From NCBI GenBank assembly GCA_014860395.1, contig JACZJU010000058.1, positions 1 to 45,962 of the forward strand: 45,962 nucleotides of DNA, given 5' to 3'. A program made the translations under genes and the position numbers. Positions 18,026 through 32,305 of the stretch are shown one piece after another. Source of the DNA: Burkholderiales bacterium. Lineage in GTDB: Bacteria; Pseudomonadota; Gammaproteobacteria; Burkholderiales; SG8-39. The notes under the pieces were generated by a model, which searched no databases, was not told the DNA's origin, and saw only the letters and a list, made by a program, of their open reading frames with translations. How positions within the stretch are numbered: the stretch's first letter is position 1; the number at the start of each line of letters is the position of its first letter.

Positions 18026-18561
18026 GGCATTACTCCCATAACGTTCACATTCGACTCGCAAGTATGGCGATTCTTCAGACCCATCTCCCATGCGGTACGC
18101 AGCATTACTACTTGCATGATAACTAATTCATTCCTGCCTCTTTTCGCACGTCGGGTCGACGGCAGTGATTTGCAGCCTATTTTGCGCCGCCAAGCATCGT
18201 GTCCGAAGGATATTGCCCTCGTGCCCGGCCGATTGCAATGCCGATGTGGTCGAAAAGGCGCCAATCCTGAGCCGCATGTGGCGGGGGATGACATACAGGT
18301 CCAACACCGACGAGGCGCCACGCGAGGCTGGTACAGTCGGTCGGGTCGAAAGCGCCATTTGCCTCTTCGCCGGCTGAACGTCGCAATGCAGTCAACAAGC
18401 AGCGATCTGCAATTCAACCCATAGCTCCGCCGCACTGCCGGCAAGGATTGCGCGTCGGGTCACCCCGTTTCGGCAAAGTCGCGGAATTCGCCCACGGCGC
18501 AACTGGCATAGAATGGTCGTCACGCCGCCATGGGTGGGTCGCCGAAACGGGGGAGATGATG
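18026..18561. other. 536-bp intergenic region, no supported gene
   Basis: Frames of 70-140 codons are open here on both strands but none has a ribosome site, a recognisable motif or sensible composition. The stretch about 18330-18430 has the look of a dispersed intergenic repeat rather than a gene. TAGAAT at 18509-18514 could be the -10 of the lipoprotein gene that follows. The spacer separates two divergent genes, so promoters for both must lie in it. Confidence 0.5.
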
Positions 18562-19068
18562 ATGCGCTGGACCGTGCTCTTGTTTGCTCTGGTGCTATCC
18601 GCCTGCGCTTCCTACAGCGGGGCGGGTCTTCGACCCGGTGAAGCACGACTCGAGGATGTGGTGCGGCTGATGGGTGAGCCGGCGATGCGCTGGCAGGACC
18701 CGGACGGCTCGGTTCAGCTCGCGTATCCGCGCGGCCCGGCAGGTACCGACACTTTCATGGTGAAGCTTGCTCCGGACGGGCGCCTGCAAAGTATCGTGAA
18801 TGTGCTGAAGGAAGCGGAGTTTGCGCGAATCCGCCCCGGCATGACGAAGGAGCAGGTGCTGCGCATCCTGGGCCCGCCGGACTACGGCCGCACGGCCTAT
18901 TTCAAAGCGCGAAATGAACTGGTATGGGACTGGCGCGCGTGTACCTATAACGTGTACATCCAGCGCCTCTACGTTTTCTTCGATGCCACCACCGGCCTCG
19001 TGCGCAACACCGCGTCCACGGATGAAATGTTCGGTCGCGAGGGGATCACGCTGCGCTGCAATAGCTAA
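18562..19068 (+). CDS. BamE/SmpA-like lipoprotein with two repeats, 168 aa
   Basis: Three consecutive ATGs occur at 18556, 18559 and 18562; GGGGAG (18549-18554) is well placed, 7 bases away, for the third. The lipobox LSAC puts the lipidated cysteine at residue 15, with no Asp after it, so outer-membrane sorting is likely. Two copies of a BamE/OmlA-like unit can be seen: EARLEDVVRLMGEPAMRW and GMTKEQVLRILGPPDYGR, each the helix-turn with a G-x-P that marks SmpA/OmlA domains. It is not BamE itself, which is shorter and has one domain. A role in envelope assembly is an inference. Confidence 0.8.
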   Translation: MRWTVLLFALVLSACASYSGAGLRPGEARLEDVVRLMGEPAMRWQDPDGSVQLAYPRGPAGTDTFMVKLAPDGRLQSIVNVLKEAEFARIRPGMTKEQVLRILGPPDYGRTAYFKARNELVWDWRACTYNVYIQRLYVFFDATTGLVRNTASTDEMFGREGITLRCNS

Positions 19069-19141
19069 TTAGGGCGGGTCGGCAAGCCCCTTTGCTGTAA
19101 AATCGCGCCTTTTTCGGACAATTCCGGGAAATGGAAGCACA

Positions 19142-20770
<1,629 letters not shown>

Positions 20771-21036
20771 CGCGCCGCTTGGCGCGGCTGAAATAGGCGC
20801 GCTCCGGCGCGCATGCGCCGCCAGGCCGGATGGCCAAAACTGCAGCAAAGCGAACCCCGCGGACACGCAGGGGCGATATTTGCTTTGGCCGCTGCGGTAC
20901 GGGCGCGTCTTTCCGTTACGTGCCAACTATCTGAAAATAATACAAATAGCTGAAAATACCGCTCAGGGCGTTGCCTTGATTCCAACAGTTTCGGCAATCT
21001 CGGTCGCAATAAATGCAACATGACAGAGCAGCCGGC

Positions 21037-21063
21037 TAAAGATTGCTGATCCCTTGCCGATAA
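21037..21063 (+). promoter_or_regulatory. Consensus sigma28 (FliA) promoter
   Basis: TAAA (21037-21040), 15 bases, then GCCGATAA (21056-21063). Both elements and the spacing match the FliA consensus exactly. The only downstream gene on this strand is the chemoreceptor at 21314, so transcription would start near 21070 with a leader of about 240 nt. It ties the receptor to the flagellar regulon. Confidence 0.82.
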
Positions 21064-21090
21064 CCATGGCGAAGTTGTGATTTTGTTCCT

Positions 21091-21117
21091 GGATTTCGCG
21101 GATTTCGCGGATTTCGC
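21091..21117 (+). repeat. Three tandem copies of GGATTTCGC
   Basis: Copies at 21091, 21100 and 21109 are identical. They fall inside the predicted leader of the chemoreceptor mRNA, just after the FliA promoter, and could vary in number by slippage. Confidence 0.8.
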
Positions 21118-21313
21118 GCGAATCAAGGCATGGACACAAGGGGGAAGCCTGAAGCGTTGCAAACGAACGACGCGCAGGGCCGAAGAAATACAGAAGAACA
21201 ACCCAGTCGTTCTGGCTCAAGTCGATGACACCGGAGTCGCGCCGGGCATACCCGGCGCTGTCGGCGTGCTTCGATTCGCGCCAGGGCAATCGATGCTATG
21301 AGGAGCGGCAAAC

Positions 21314-23122
21314 ATGATCGGGGCAACTGAAATCTCTGTCGGCACGGTGAAACCGGGGGGCGTCACTGCGGCCCCCGATCGCGTGAGTCTCAAGAATCTG
21401 CCGGTGTGGGCCCGGCTGGTGGGCGCAATCAGCGTGATGCTGGCGGTGACATGGACGGTGATGATAGTCCTCAGCTATGCCGAAAGGCGCGACGCCACCA
21501 TTGCGCAGGCGCGCGATTTTGCCGAGAGCACGAACCAGATGGTCAACGCGAGCCTCACTGGCATGATGATCACCGGCGTGGTGAAAGATCGCGCAGTGTT
21601 CCTGGAGCAGGTGCGCGAATCGAATAACATCAAGAACCTCAAGGCGTTCCGGTACGGCAGTGTCATCGCTCAGTACGGCCCGGGGGACGCAGCGGAGGGC
21701 AATCCCAGCGCAGACGAAGCTGCCGTGATGCAAAGCGGCAAGCCCATGTTCCGCGTGAACGAGAAGGAGGGGTACCTGAGTGCAATCTTCCCGATGCCGA
21801 ATTCGCGCAATTTTCTCGGCAAGGATTGCATGGGCTGTCATCAGGGCGCCGAAAACGAGGTCCTGGGTGCGGTCAGCATGCAGGTCAGCCTGAAGAAGGC
21901 GCAAGCCGATCTGGACAGCTTCGCCTGGCGCATTTCGCTGATCGCGTTTGGGTTGACGCTGCCGCTGTTGGGCGCGATTTACTTCTTTGTCCGCCGCTAC
22001 GTGGCTTTGCCTTTGGGCGGCGAGCCAGCTGCCGCGACCGCGGTGGCCAATCGCATTGCAGCGGGCGAGCTCGCGCACGAAGTGCCGGTCAAGAAAGGCG
22101 ACACCAGCAGCCTCATGGCGGCAATGGCCAAGATGCGGCAAAACCTTGCGGACATCATCGGGCAGATCAATACGGCGGCGAGCACGATCACGACTGCGTC
22201 GCGAGAGATCGCCTCGGGCAATGCAGACCTGTCGCAGCGCACCGAAGAGCAGGCCTCCAGCCTCGAGGAAACCGCTTCGAGCATGGAAGAGCTGACTTCG
22301 ACGGTGAGGCAGAATGCAGAGAACGCAAGGCAGGCCAATCAACTGGCGGCGAGCGCTTCCGAAGTCGCGGTCAAGGGCGGCGTGGTGGTGGGTGAGGTGG
22401 TGGACACCATGTCCTCGATCAATGAATCGTCGAAGAAGATCGTGGACATCATCAGTGTGATCGACGGCATCGCGTTCCAGACCAACATCCTGGCGCTGAA
22501 CGCCGCTGTGGAAGCGGCGCGTGCAGGCGAACAGGGCCGGGGCTTCGCGGTAGTGGCGGGCGAAGTGCGCAGTCTGGCGCAAAGGAGCGCCGCGGCGGCG
22601 AAGGAAATCAAGGCATTGATCGGTGACTCGGTGGGCAAAGTCGGAGCCGGAACCAAGCTGGTGGACGAAGCCGGGAAGACGATGCAGGAAGTCGTTACCT
22701 CGGTGAAGCGGGTGACCGACATCATGGCGGAGATCACGGCGGCCTCGCAGGAGCAGAGCTCGGGGATCGAGCAGGTGAACCAGGCGGTCACCCAAATGGA
22801 CCAGGTGACGCAGCAGAACGCTGCGCTGGTGGAGCAGGCCGCGGCGGCGGCGGAGTCGATGATGAATCAGACCGAGAGCCTGAAGCAGGCGGTCGCCGTG
22901 TTCGATTTGGGCAAAGATAGCGCCGGCAGTACAGCCTCCGGCAGGGAAGCGGCGGAGAGGACGCGGCAGCCGGCGCGGGCTGCGCCGGGCCAGGGAGGGC
23001 AGCGTGCGCCCAATGTCGCGCGTCTGTCGAGCAGACCGGCTAAGGCGCAGCCAGCGCCGTCCCGCGCAAAGGTCGCAGCCGTCGGCGGTAAAATCGCCGG
23101 CGAGCATTGGGAGGAGTTCTAG
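21314..23122 (+). CDS. Methyl-accepting chemotaxis protein with periplasmic c-type haem motif, 602 aa
   Basis: TM1 (about 34-54) and TM2 (about 207-227) bound a periplasmic domain of about 150 residues that contains CMGCH (Cys172-His176), a covalent haem c site, in the context [14 protein letters not shown] short HAMP region and the long signalling hairpin follow, with the invariant tip [20 protein letters not shown]. The protein ends EHWEEF, resembling the CheR/CheB tether pentapeptide. Known haem-containing chemoreceptors sense redox state or gases; that is the likely input here. AGGAG at 21301-21305 supports ATG 21314, and a consensus FliA promoter lies upstream. The hybrid kinase gene follows. 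Confidence 0.93.
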   Translation: MIGATEISVGTVKPGGVTAAPDRVSLKNLPVWARLVGAISVMLAVTWTVMIVLSYAERRDATIAQARDFAESTNQMVNASLTGMMITGVVKDRAVFLEQVRESNNIKNLKAFRYGSVIAQYGPGDAAEGNPSADEAAVMQSGKPMFRVNEKEGYLSAIFPMPNSRNFLGKDCMGCHQGAENEVLGAVSMQVSLKKAQADLDSFAWRISLIAFGLTLPLLGAIYFFVRRYVALPLGGEPAAATAVANRIAAGELAHEVPVKKGDTSSLMAAMAKMRQNLADIIGQINTAASTITTASREIASGNADLSQRTEEQASSLEETASSMEELTSTVRQNAENARQANQLAASASEVAVKGGVVVGEVVDTMSSINESSKKIVDIISVIDGIAFQTNILALNAAVEAARAGEQGRGFAVVAGEVRSLAQRSAAAAKEIKALIGDSVGKVGAGTKLVDEAGKTMQEVVTSVKRVTDIMAEITAASQEQSSGIEQVNQAVTQMDQVTQQNAALVEQAAAAAESMMNQTESLKQAVAVFDLGKDSAGSTASGREAAERTRQPARAAPGQGGQRAPNVARLSSRPAKAQPAPSRAKVAAVGGKIAGEHWEEF

Positions 23123-23362
23123 GCTCAAACCCGCGTTGCACAAGCCCGGTCGATCGGCCGGGAAGCGGATTTCGGCGACCATCCTGCGTCAACCTGGCGG
23201 GTACTACCCTGTAGCCTGCTTCGCGGTCCCGCTGCGAATGATTAGCCGCAGACGTTCGCGACGATCGCGTCTGGTAAACTCTGAATCCGATCAATGCGCA
23301 CGAGTCTAGGCTATTGCCACGCTCCGCGTGGCTGCGCGGCAACGAGGGGTCCCCGGCTTTCC

Positions 23363-26140
23363 ATGCGACATATGGCAGATATTCCTCCCGACGGGACGCG
23401 CGCGGCGCAATCGGTTCCGCCTGGTAGGCGCGGTGCCGATGCCTGGCTGGAGCGACTGGCGTTCGGCAAGTACGCCGATGACAAGCAGCAACGGGTCTTG
23501 ATACAGCGTCAGCTGATCGCCTCCGGCAGTTCGCTGCTCGTGGTGTGCATGTTCGCCGCCGGCTGGTGGCTGGGGCAACTGCCGCTGTACGCGTTCCTGT
23601 CCGGAAGTACGCTCGTGCTCGGCTGCGTAGTCGTGTTTTTTGCGGCGATACGCTCGGGGCTCAGCCGCAGGTTTGGCGATCCGAGTCTGACCGTTACGCA
23701 GATCTTGGCATCGACATTCGCGATCAGCTATGCCCTCTACTACGCCGGTGACGCACGTTCTATATTCGCTCTGATCTACCTGGTTTCGTTTCTGTTCGGC
23801 ATTTTCAGGCTGACCACTGCGCCGTTGCTGCTGATAGCGCTGGCGATGATTGCCTCCTATGCGGTGGTGGTGGCGCTTCTGGCCGTCAACCATCCGGATG
23901 CGGTGAGCTTCAATCTGGAGGCGCTGCGACTGCTGGTACTGGGCGCGGTGCTCGCGTGGTTTGCGCTGATGGGCGGCTACATCCAGGGGCTGCGCGCGCG
24001 ATTGAGCAAAGCGCGCGACTCGACCGAGGCAGCAAACCGGATATTGGTCGAACAAAAAGACCAGCTCGATACGGCGCAGCGCATGACGCATCTGGGCAGC
24101 TGGGACTGGAATCTGCTCAGCGGCGAGTTGCGCTGGTCGGAGGAAGCGTACGAGATCTACGCACCCGGGCGCAAGAACATCCAGCCGAATTATGCGATTT
24201 TCCTGGAAGCCGTGCATCCCGAGGACCGCGACTTGGTGGCCGAGGCGGTGCGGCGCGCGCTGAAAGAAGACATCCCCTACGACATCGAGCACCGCGTCGC
24301 CTCGCCCGAGCGCGGCGTTCGCATCGTGCGCGCACAGGGCCGGGTATGGCGCGAAGCGTCCGGCCAGAGAACGCGCATGGTCGGAACGGTGCGTGACATC
24401 ACCGAACAAAAGCGCATTGAAAGCGAATTGCAGCAAGCCAAGGAAGCCGCCGAAGCCGCCAACAAGGCCAAGTCGGATTTTCTGGCCAATATGAGTCACG
24501 AGATCCGCACGCCGATGAACGTGGTCCTGGGGATGGCCGAACTGCTGCTCGAAGCGGAGTTGCAGGAACCGCAGCGGCACTATGCGCAGGCGATCCACCG
24601 CTCGGGCGGGGCGCTGTTGCATCTCATCAACGACATTCTGGATTTTTCCAAAATCGAAGCCGGGCGCCTGGACTTGGATTTGGTTGATGTAAATGTGGGC
24701 GAGTTGATCGATGAAACGCTGCAGTTGCTGGCGCCGCAGGCGCAGGAGAAGGGCATAGCACTAGCCAGCAGTCGCGCACCAGGGGTGCCGCGGCTGGTTC
24801 GCGCCGATCCGCGGCGGCTGAGCCAGATACTGGTGAACCTGCTTGGAAACGCGATCAAGTTCACCGAGCAAGGCAAGATCACTGCATCGGTCGAGCTTGC
24901 ACCGCCGCCTGCGAACGCTATCGCACCGGCGGCGCACATGCTGCGCTTTGCCGTCACCGACAGCGGCATCGGTATCAGCCGGGAGGCGCAGGCGCGCCTG
25001 TTCCAGCCGTTCAGCCAGGCCGACAGCTCGACCACGCGGCGTTACGGCGGCACCGGCCTGGGGCTGGTGGTATGCAAGGAACTCGCCGCGATGATGGGCG
25101 GCGCGATCGGCGTGGACAGCGAGCCGGGCCGTGGCTCGACCTTCTGGTTCACGATACGCGCCGGCTTGGCGCAAGGCGCGCAGCCCGCTCGCTCCCCGGG
25201 CTCCATGGACAAAGTGACGCTGCGGGTTGTTGCGACTGCCGTCGATGAAGGGCAAAAAGTCGATTTCCAGGGCGCACGCGTGTTGCTCGCCGAAGACCAT
25301 GTCGTCAATCAGGAGCTTGCGCTGGCGATGCTGGACGGCGCCAACTGTCGCGTCACGGTGGCGGACAACGGGCGCATCGCCGTCGACACCTGGCGCAGCG
25401 AGCCTTTCGATCTTGTGCTCATGGACTGCCAGATGCCCGAGCTCGACGGGTTCGCGGCCACGCGCGAGATCCGGGCGCAGGAGGGGACTGATCGTACGCG
25501 CACGCCGATAGTCGCGCTTACCGCCAACGCCTATGCGGAGGACCGCCAGCGCTGTCTGGACGCGGGCATGGACGATTACCTCGCCAAGCCGTTCAATCGC
25601 GCCGATCTGACCGCGATGCTGCTGCGCTGGATCCCCGCTGCCCCGCAGGCGCCTGGTGCAGGCGGATCTTCCTCTCCAACACCGTCTTCAGCTCCTGCGG
25701 CGATGCAATCTGCCCCGCCGCCGCCGGCGCATGACGTCCAGAATGCGAACGTAACGCCGCCCGCCGTATTCGATCCAGCAGTGTTGGAGAGCTGCCTGCT
25801 CCCGGGAACCGGGATAGGATCCAATCTGGCGCGCAAGGTCATTCGGCTTTTCATCGACCAGTCTGCCAAATTGCTCGCGGTGATCGAGAGCGCGAGCGCG
25901 GCGGGCGATACGCAGGCGCTGCGTGGCGCGGCACACACCTTGAAGTCCTCAAGCGCGTCGGTGGGTGCGACCGCCATCTCCGCTGTCGCGAAGGAACTGG
26001 ATGTGCTCGCGAGTGCGGAACAGGCGGAGGCTATCGCCGATCATTCCGCCCGCTTGCGCCGGGAGTACGAGCGTTTTTGCGACGACTCTGCGATCAAGGC
26101 CATGCTCGCGGCCGAGCCTGCCGGCCCGAACGCCGGCTGA
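23363..26140 (+). CDS. BarA-type hybrid histidine kinase (membrane, PAS, HisKA, HATPase, REC, HPt)
   Basis: 925 residues from ATG 23363 ([11 protein letters not shown]); ATG 23372 is possible and the frame reaches 23294, with no decisive ribosome site. Six or so membrane helices fill residues 50-205 with little periplasmic loop, so it may sense within the membrane. A PAS domain ([20 protein letters not shown]) is followed by HisKA with His379 in [10 protein letters not shown], HATPase boxes [15 protein letters not shown] and GTGLGL, a receiver with Asp688 in [11 protein letters not shown], and an HPt domain with His858 in [11 protein letters not shown]. All phosphorelay residues are present; no response regulator is nearby. 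It is next to the haem chemoreceptor but probably a separate unit. Confidence 0.92.
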   Translation: MRHMADIPPDGTRAAQSVPPGRRGADAWLERLAFGKYADDKQQRVLIQRQLIASGSSLLVVCMFAAGWWLGQLPLYAFLSGSTLVLGCVVVFFAAIRSGLSRRFGDPSLTVTQILASTFAISYALYYAGDARSIFALIYLVSFLFGIFRLTTAPLLLIALAMIASYAVVVALLAVNHPDAVSFNLEALRLLVLGAVLAWFALMGGYIQGLRARLSKARDSTEAANRILVEQKDQLDTAQRMTHLGSWDWNLLSGELRWSEEAYEIYAPGRKNIQPNYAIFLEAVHPEDRDLVAEAVRRALKEDIPYDIEHRVASPERGVRIVRAQGRVWREASGQRTRMVGTVRDITEQKRIESELQQAKEAAEAANKAKSDFLANMSHEIRTPMNVVLGMAELLLEAELQEPQRHYAQAIHRSGGALLHLINDILDFSKIEAGRLDLDLVDVNVGELIDETLQLLAPQAQEKGIALASSRAPGVPRLVRADPRRLSQILVNLLGNAIKFTEQGKITASVELAPPPANAIAPAAHMLRFAVTDSGIGISREAQARLFQPFSQADSSTTRRYGGTGLGLVVCKELAAMMGGAIGVDSEPGRGSTFWFTIRAGLAQGAQPARSPGSMDKVTLRVVATAVDEGQKVDFQGARVLLAEDHVVNQELALAMLDGANCRVTVADNGRIAVDTWRSEPFDLVLMDCQMPELDGFAATREIRAQEGTDRTRTPIVALTANAYAEDRQRCLDAGMDDYLAKPFNRADLTAMLLRWIPAAPQAPGAGGSSSPTPSSAPAAMQSAPPPPAHDVQNANVTPPAVFDPAVLESCLLPGTGIGSNLARKVIRLFIDQSAKLLAVIESASAAGDTQALRGAAHTLKSSSASVGATAISAVAKELDVLASAEQAEAIADHSARLRREYERFCDDSAIKAMLAAEPAGPNAG

Positions 26141-26219
26141 TGCCGGGCGATAATCCCGACTGGAGGTGGCTGGTTTGGGCGATACGCGTCCCGGCAATCG
26201 GGCCGGTCGCAGCATCGCT

Positions 26220-27455
26220 CTACGCCAGATTTTCAGGCGTCGTTCCGGATCCGTTCTGTGCGTACATCCAATCACGCGTGGTCGGCAGCGGATTCGGGCG
26301 GCGCGCCTTGACCGCGAGTACCTGGTAGATGTTCATCCAGTCGCGCTCGAAACCGAAGGCGCAGCCGGCGAGGTAGATTGACCAGATGCGGTAGCGCTTC
26401 TCGCCGGCGATGCGTATTGCCTCGGCACGGTTCTCCTCGATGTTTTCGGCCCAGCGCTCGCAGGTGCGCGCGTAGTGGCGCCGCAGGCTTTCGACATCGG
26501 TCACCTCGAACCCGGCTTCCGACATCGCGCTCAAAACCAGCGAGATGTGCGGCAGTTCGCCGTCCGGAAACACGTACTTGTCGATGAATTGCCCCACGCC
26601 CATGCCGACCACGCGGTTGTCCGGATGCGCTGCGGTGATGCCGTGGTTCAGGGCAATCCCATCCTCGGCCAGCAGCGATTCGATCTTGCGGAAGTAGGTG
26701 CCCAGGTTCTTCAGGCCGACATGCTCGAACATGCCGACGCTGGCGATGCGGTCATACCCGCCGGTTTCCGGCACATCGCGATAGTCCTGCAGGCGCACCT
26801 CGCAGCGCCCCTCGAGGCCTTCGGCGCGGATGCGCTCGCGCGCGAGTTCGTATTGGTTGCGCGACAGGGTGATGCCGGTGGCGATGCAGCCGTATTTCGC
26901 CGCGGCGCGAATGATCAGCGCGCCCCAGCCGCAACCGATGTCCAGCAGCCGCTGGCCGGGTTGGACGCGCAGTTTGGTGAGTATGTGGTCGAGCTTGTGT
27001 TCCTGCGCCTGGTCCAGCGTATCGCTGTCGCTGCGAAAATAGGCGCAGGAGTACACCATGTTGCGGTCGAGGAACAGGCGGTAGAAATCGTTGGAAACGT
27101 CGTAGTGGTACTGGATCGCCCTGCGGTCGCGCTGCGGCGTGTGATTGACCGCGCGCAGCAGCCGCCCGATGCGGTCGGGCTGGGCCGCGGCCTGCACGAA
27201 GCGGGCGCTGGCGTCGAAGATATCGCGCAGCGAACCGTCGACGCCGATCTTCCCCTCCACATAGGCTTCCCCGAGCTTCATCAGGTCGGGCGGCAGGAAA
27301 CAGCGCAGCGCGCGCTTCTGCGGGACTACGATGGTCACTTTCGGATCCGGGCCAAAGTCGAGACTGCGGCCGTCCCATAGTGAAAGGCGCAACGGGGTGG
27401 GCTGGGTTTTGCGCAGTCGCACGGCCATTTGCGCCAAACGGTTTTCGATAAACAT
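26220..27455 (-). CDS. cfa: Cyclopropane-fatty-acyl-phospholipid synthase
   Basis: 411 residues. Cfa transfers a methylene from S-adenosylmethionine to cis-unsaturated acyl chains of membrane phospholipids, usually on entry into stationary phase. The SAM motif RLLDIGCGWGAL, the ITLSRNQYELARERI segment, HYDVSNDFYRLFLD near residue 117 and ASVGMFEHVG are all typical of the family. The end (RDWMYAQNG) is slightly extended compared with E. coli Cfa (382). It converges on the hybrid kinase gene with 79 bp between stops. ATG 27455 begins MFIENRLAQMAVRL; the spacer upstream is AT-rich compared with the gene and could hold its promoter. Confidence 0.93.
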   Translation of the reverse strand: MFIENRLAQMAVRLRKTQPTPLRLSLWDGRSLDFGPDPKVTIVVPQKRALRCFLPPDLMKLGEAYVEGKIGVDGSLRDIFDASARFVQAAAQPDRIGRLLRAVNHTPQRDRRAIQYHYDVSNDFYRLFLDRNMVYSCAYFRSDSDTLDQAQEHKLDHILTKLRVQPGQRLLDIGCGWGALIIRAAAKYGCIATGITLSRNQYELARERIRAEGLEGRCEVRLQDYRDVPETGGYDRIASVGMFEHVGLKNLGTYFRKIESLLAEDGIALNHGITAAHPDNRVVGMGVGQFIDKYVFPDGELPHISLVLSAMSEAGFEVTDVESLRRHYARTCERWAENIEENRAEAIRIAGEKRYRIWSIYLAGCAFGFERDWMNIYQVLAVKARRPNPLPTTRDWMYAQNGSGTTPENLA

Positions 27456-27618
27456 GGCATCTCCCCCCGGGGCTAGTCCACGATTACGCGAATGCCTCTA
27501 TTTTGCCCTGTTCAGAAAATCGTGCAAGTGTTCGGCTTGATTCCGCTCATAAACAATGTCAATAGATCCTCCGATGCGTGGCGCCAATGGCGGGGCGCAA
27601 TGTATTCTGGCGCGCGAC

Positions 27619-27655
27619 AAAAAAAAGCCCGGCGTCTTGTGAACGCCGGGCTTTT
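27619..27655 (-). terminator. Rho-independent terminator of the prp-acnA operon
   Basis: A 9-bp GC stem (27627-27635 with 27643-27651) with a 7-nt loop is extended by an A run on the left and TTTT on the right. Read on the minus strand it ends in eight T residues (27619-27626), about 100 nt after the acnA stop. Between it and the cfa start are 163 bp in which no gene is seen. Confidence 0.88.
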
Positions 27656-27754
27656 CGGGATCGCGCCGGGTAGGCGCGCAATTCTTGACTCCAGGCTGCA
27701 GCCAGCAGCTCGCGTCGCCCGCGCGCCTTGGCGTGCGGGGCCATCAATTACGTC

Positions 27755-30449
<2,695 letters not shown>

Positions 30450-30460
<11 letters not shown>

Positions 30461-30665
30461 TGAAGCCTCCGTCGTTGATCCAGATAGTGTCGGGACTGCA
30501 TCCCGGGGTAGTGGCGCGCGCGGCGATGCGTTCCTTTTCGGCGAAAAGGCGCACGCGGCGTTCGAGCAATTCGGTCAGCTGCTCGTCGCAGCGCGCGATC
30601 GGCGTGGGATAGCGCCGGATTTCTTCCGAGAGCGCGGCGATTTTTGCGTCAAGTTCGGTGTCCAT
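30450..30665 (-). CDS. Small coiled-coil protein between prpD and acnA, 71 aa
   Basis: Starts at ATG 30665 ([20 protein letters not shown]), 14 bp after the prpD stop, and ends 11 bp into acnA. Residues 1-50 are charged and heptad-like, suggesting a helical hairpin or coiled coil; the tail is Thr/Gly-rich. Not recognised as a named family. Its tight placement and overlap with acnA, which takes its ribosome site from this gene, argue for a real co-translated gene, possibly an accessory or merely coupling factor. Confidence 0.6.
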
Positions 30666-30678
30666 GGCTGTCCTCAAG

Positions 30679-32121
30679 TCAAATGACGAACAGGTCGACG
30701 AATTCGTTGACCGGCGTCGTCTCCAGGCGCTTTGCGTCCTGGCAAAGCGCCAGGATCGCGCTGCGCTGTTTTTCCGGGAAGCGCCGCGCCAGGTTGGTCT
30801 TGAATTTCTCCACCAGCAACGGGATGCCGTCCTTGCGCCGGCGGCGATGCCCGATCGGATATTCCACGACGACTTCCCCGGACTTCTTGCCGTCCTTGAA
30901 TTCCACGGAGATCGCGTTGGCGATCGAGCGCTTCTCCGGGTCATGGTAATCGCGGCTGAAGCCCTTGTCCTCGACGCAGACCATTTTGTCGCGCAGGGCG
31001 TCGATGCGCGGATCGGCGGCGACCGCGTCCTCGTAATCGGCGGCAGTCAGCCTGCCGAAAATGAGCGGCACCGCAACCATGTACTGGATGCAGTGGTCGC
31101 GGTCGGCGGGATTGCTCAAGGGGCCTTTCTTGTCGATGATGCGGATCGCCGACTGGTGGGTGCGGATGGTGATTTTCTTGATGTCGGCGATGCGGTCCTT
31201 GACCTGGGGATGCAACGCCATCGCACACTCGGCCGCCGTCTGTGCATGGAACTCGGCCGGGAAGGAAATCTTGAACAACACGTGCTCCATAACGTAGGAG
31301 CCGTAAGGGCGCTGGAATTTGAATTCCTTGCCCTTGAACAGGACGTCGTAGAAACCCCAGACCGGCGCGCTCAGCACCGAGGGATAGCCCATTTCGCCCT
31401 TGGCCGCCATCAGCGCCAGGCGCACCCCGCGGCTGGTGGCGTCGCCCGCCGCCCAGGATTTGCGCGAGCCGGTGTTGGGCGCATGGCGGTAGGTGCGCAG
31501 CGACTGGCCGTCGACCCAGGCGAGCGAAAGCGCGTTGATGATCTCCTCCCTGCTCAAGCCGAGCATGTTGGCCACCACCGCGGTGGTGGCGACCTTGACC
31601 AGTACCACGTGATCCAGGCCGACTTTGTTGAAGGAATTCTCCAGCGCAATGCAACCCTGGATTTCATGCGCCTTGATCATGCAGGTGAGCACTTCGCGCA
31701 TGGTCAGCGGCGGCCTGCCGGCGGCAACGGCCTGGCGCGACAGCCAGTCCGCGGCGGCGAGGATGCCGCCGAGGTTGTCCGAGGGATGGCCCCATTCGGC
31801 CGCAAGCCAGGTGTCGTTGAAATCCAGCCAGCGGATCATGGCGCCGATATTGAACGCGGCCTGCACCGGGTCGAGCTGGAATTGCGTGCCTGGGACCTTG
31901 GCGCCGTTGGGCACGACGGTGCCGGGGACGATGGGGCCCATGAGCTTGGTGCAGGCCGGGTATTCCAGCGCTTCCAGGCCGCAGCCCAGGGTGTCCATCA
32001 GGCACAGCCGCGCCGTATCGTAGGCCTCGGTGCTCCTGATTTTAAACTTGGAGGCGTAATCGGCGATATCCGCGAGGACCTGGTCCGGCTTAGGGCGTAC
32101 GTTGGAGATGTGGGACGACAT
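30679..32121 (-). CDS. prpD: 2-methylcitrate dehydratase PrpD
   Basis: 480 residues (E. coli 483), MmgE/PrpD family. PrpD dehydrates 2-methylcitrate to 2-methyl-cis-aconitate in propionate breakdown. Family segments include [38 protein letters not shown], where His and Asp of the active site lie, and [27 protein letters not shown] lies about 6 bases before ATG 32121; the additional 18 codons to 32175 lack a better site. It follows prpC after 184 bp that hold a stem-loop (32225-32255). Confidence 0.95.
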   Translation of the reverse strand: MSSHISNVRPKPDQVLADIADYASKFKIRSTEAYDTARLCLMDTLGCGLEALEYPACTKLMGPIVPGTVVPNGAKVPGTQFQLDPVQAAFNIGAMIRWLDFNDTWLAAEWGHPSDNLGGILAAADWLSRQAVAAGRPPLTMREVLTCMIKAHEIQGCIALENSFNKVGLDHVVLVKVATTAVVANMLGLSREEIINALSLAWVDGQSLRTYRHAPNTGSRKSWAAGDATSRGVRLALMAAKGEMGYPSVLSAPVWGFYDVLFKGKEFKFQRPYGSYVMEHVLFKISFPAEFHAQTAAECAMALHPQVKDRIADIKKITIRTHQSAIRIIDKKGPLSNPADRDHCIQYMVAVPLIFGRLTAADYEDAVAADPRIDALRDKMVCVEDKGFSRDYHDPEKRSIANAISVEFKDGKKSGEVVVEYPIGHRRRRKDGIPLLVEKFKTNLARRFPEKQRSAILALCQDAKRLETTPVNEFVDLFVI

Positions 32122-32224
32122 GCTGTTCCTTTGGGTCTGATTTGGTTTTGCCGCGGCGGTGCCTGGGGGGTGCAAAGAATAACTCGAAATCGATTTCTCC
32201 GCCTTGACGGTCGGTAAAGTTCAG

Positions 32225-32255
32225 GGGCCGTTTCAGCATCGCCGAAACGGCCCCA
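32225..32255. other. Stem-loop between prpC and prpD
   Basis: An 11-bp perfect stem (GGGGCCGTTTC, 32225-32235, with 32245-32255) around a 9-nt loop, without a following T run. It could stabilise or partly attenuate the prpBC transcript. A related element occurs at 40851-40879. Confidence 0.65.
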
Positions 32256-32305
32256 ACTCAGGGAAGCAGGAGGTGCGTACTAGCTCATGGCGTAGCGCGC
32301 CTCTT

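Larger units (their letters stand above)
20771..21313. other. 543-bp intergenic region with sigma28 promoter and tandem repeat
   Basis: No supported gene. It contains a short GC hairpin just after the ybiT stop (20771-20786), an AT-rich stretch with CTGAAAATA twice (20931 and 20950), the FliA-type promoter (21037-21063) and a three-copy 9-nt tandem repeat (21091-21117). The open frames on the minus strand here have no ribosome site. Confidence 0.6.

Noticed and set aside
18022..18444. 140-codon minus-strand and 102-codon plus-strand frames in the 18-kb spacer
   Set aside because: Arg/Cys-rich, overlapping on both strands, without ribosome sites; more like a dispersed intergenic repeat.
26140..26328. 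62-codon frame starting at TGATG of the hybrid kinase stop ([17 protein letters not shown])
   Set aside because: The start-stop overlap is suggestive, but more than half of it is antisense to the end of cfa and no motif is seen.
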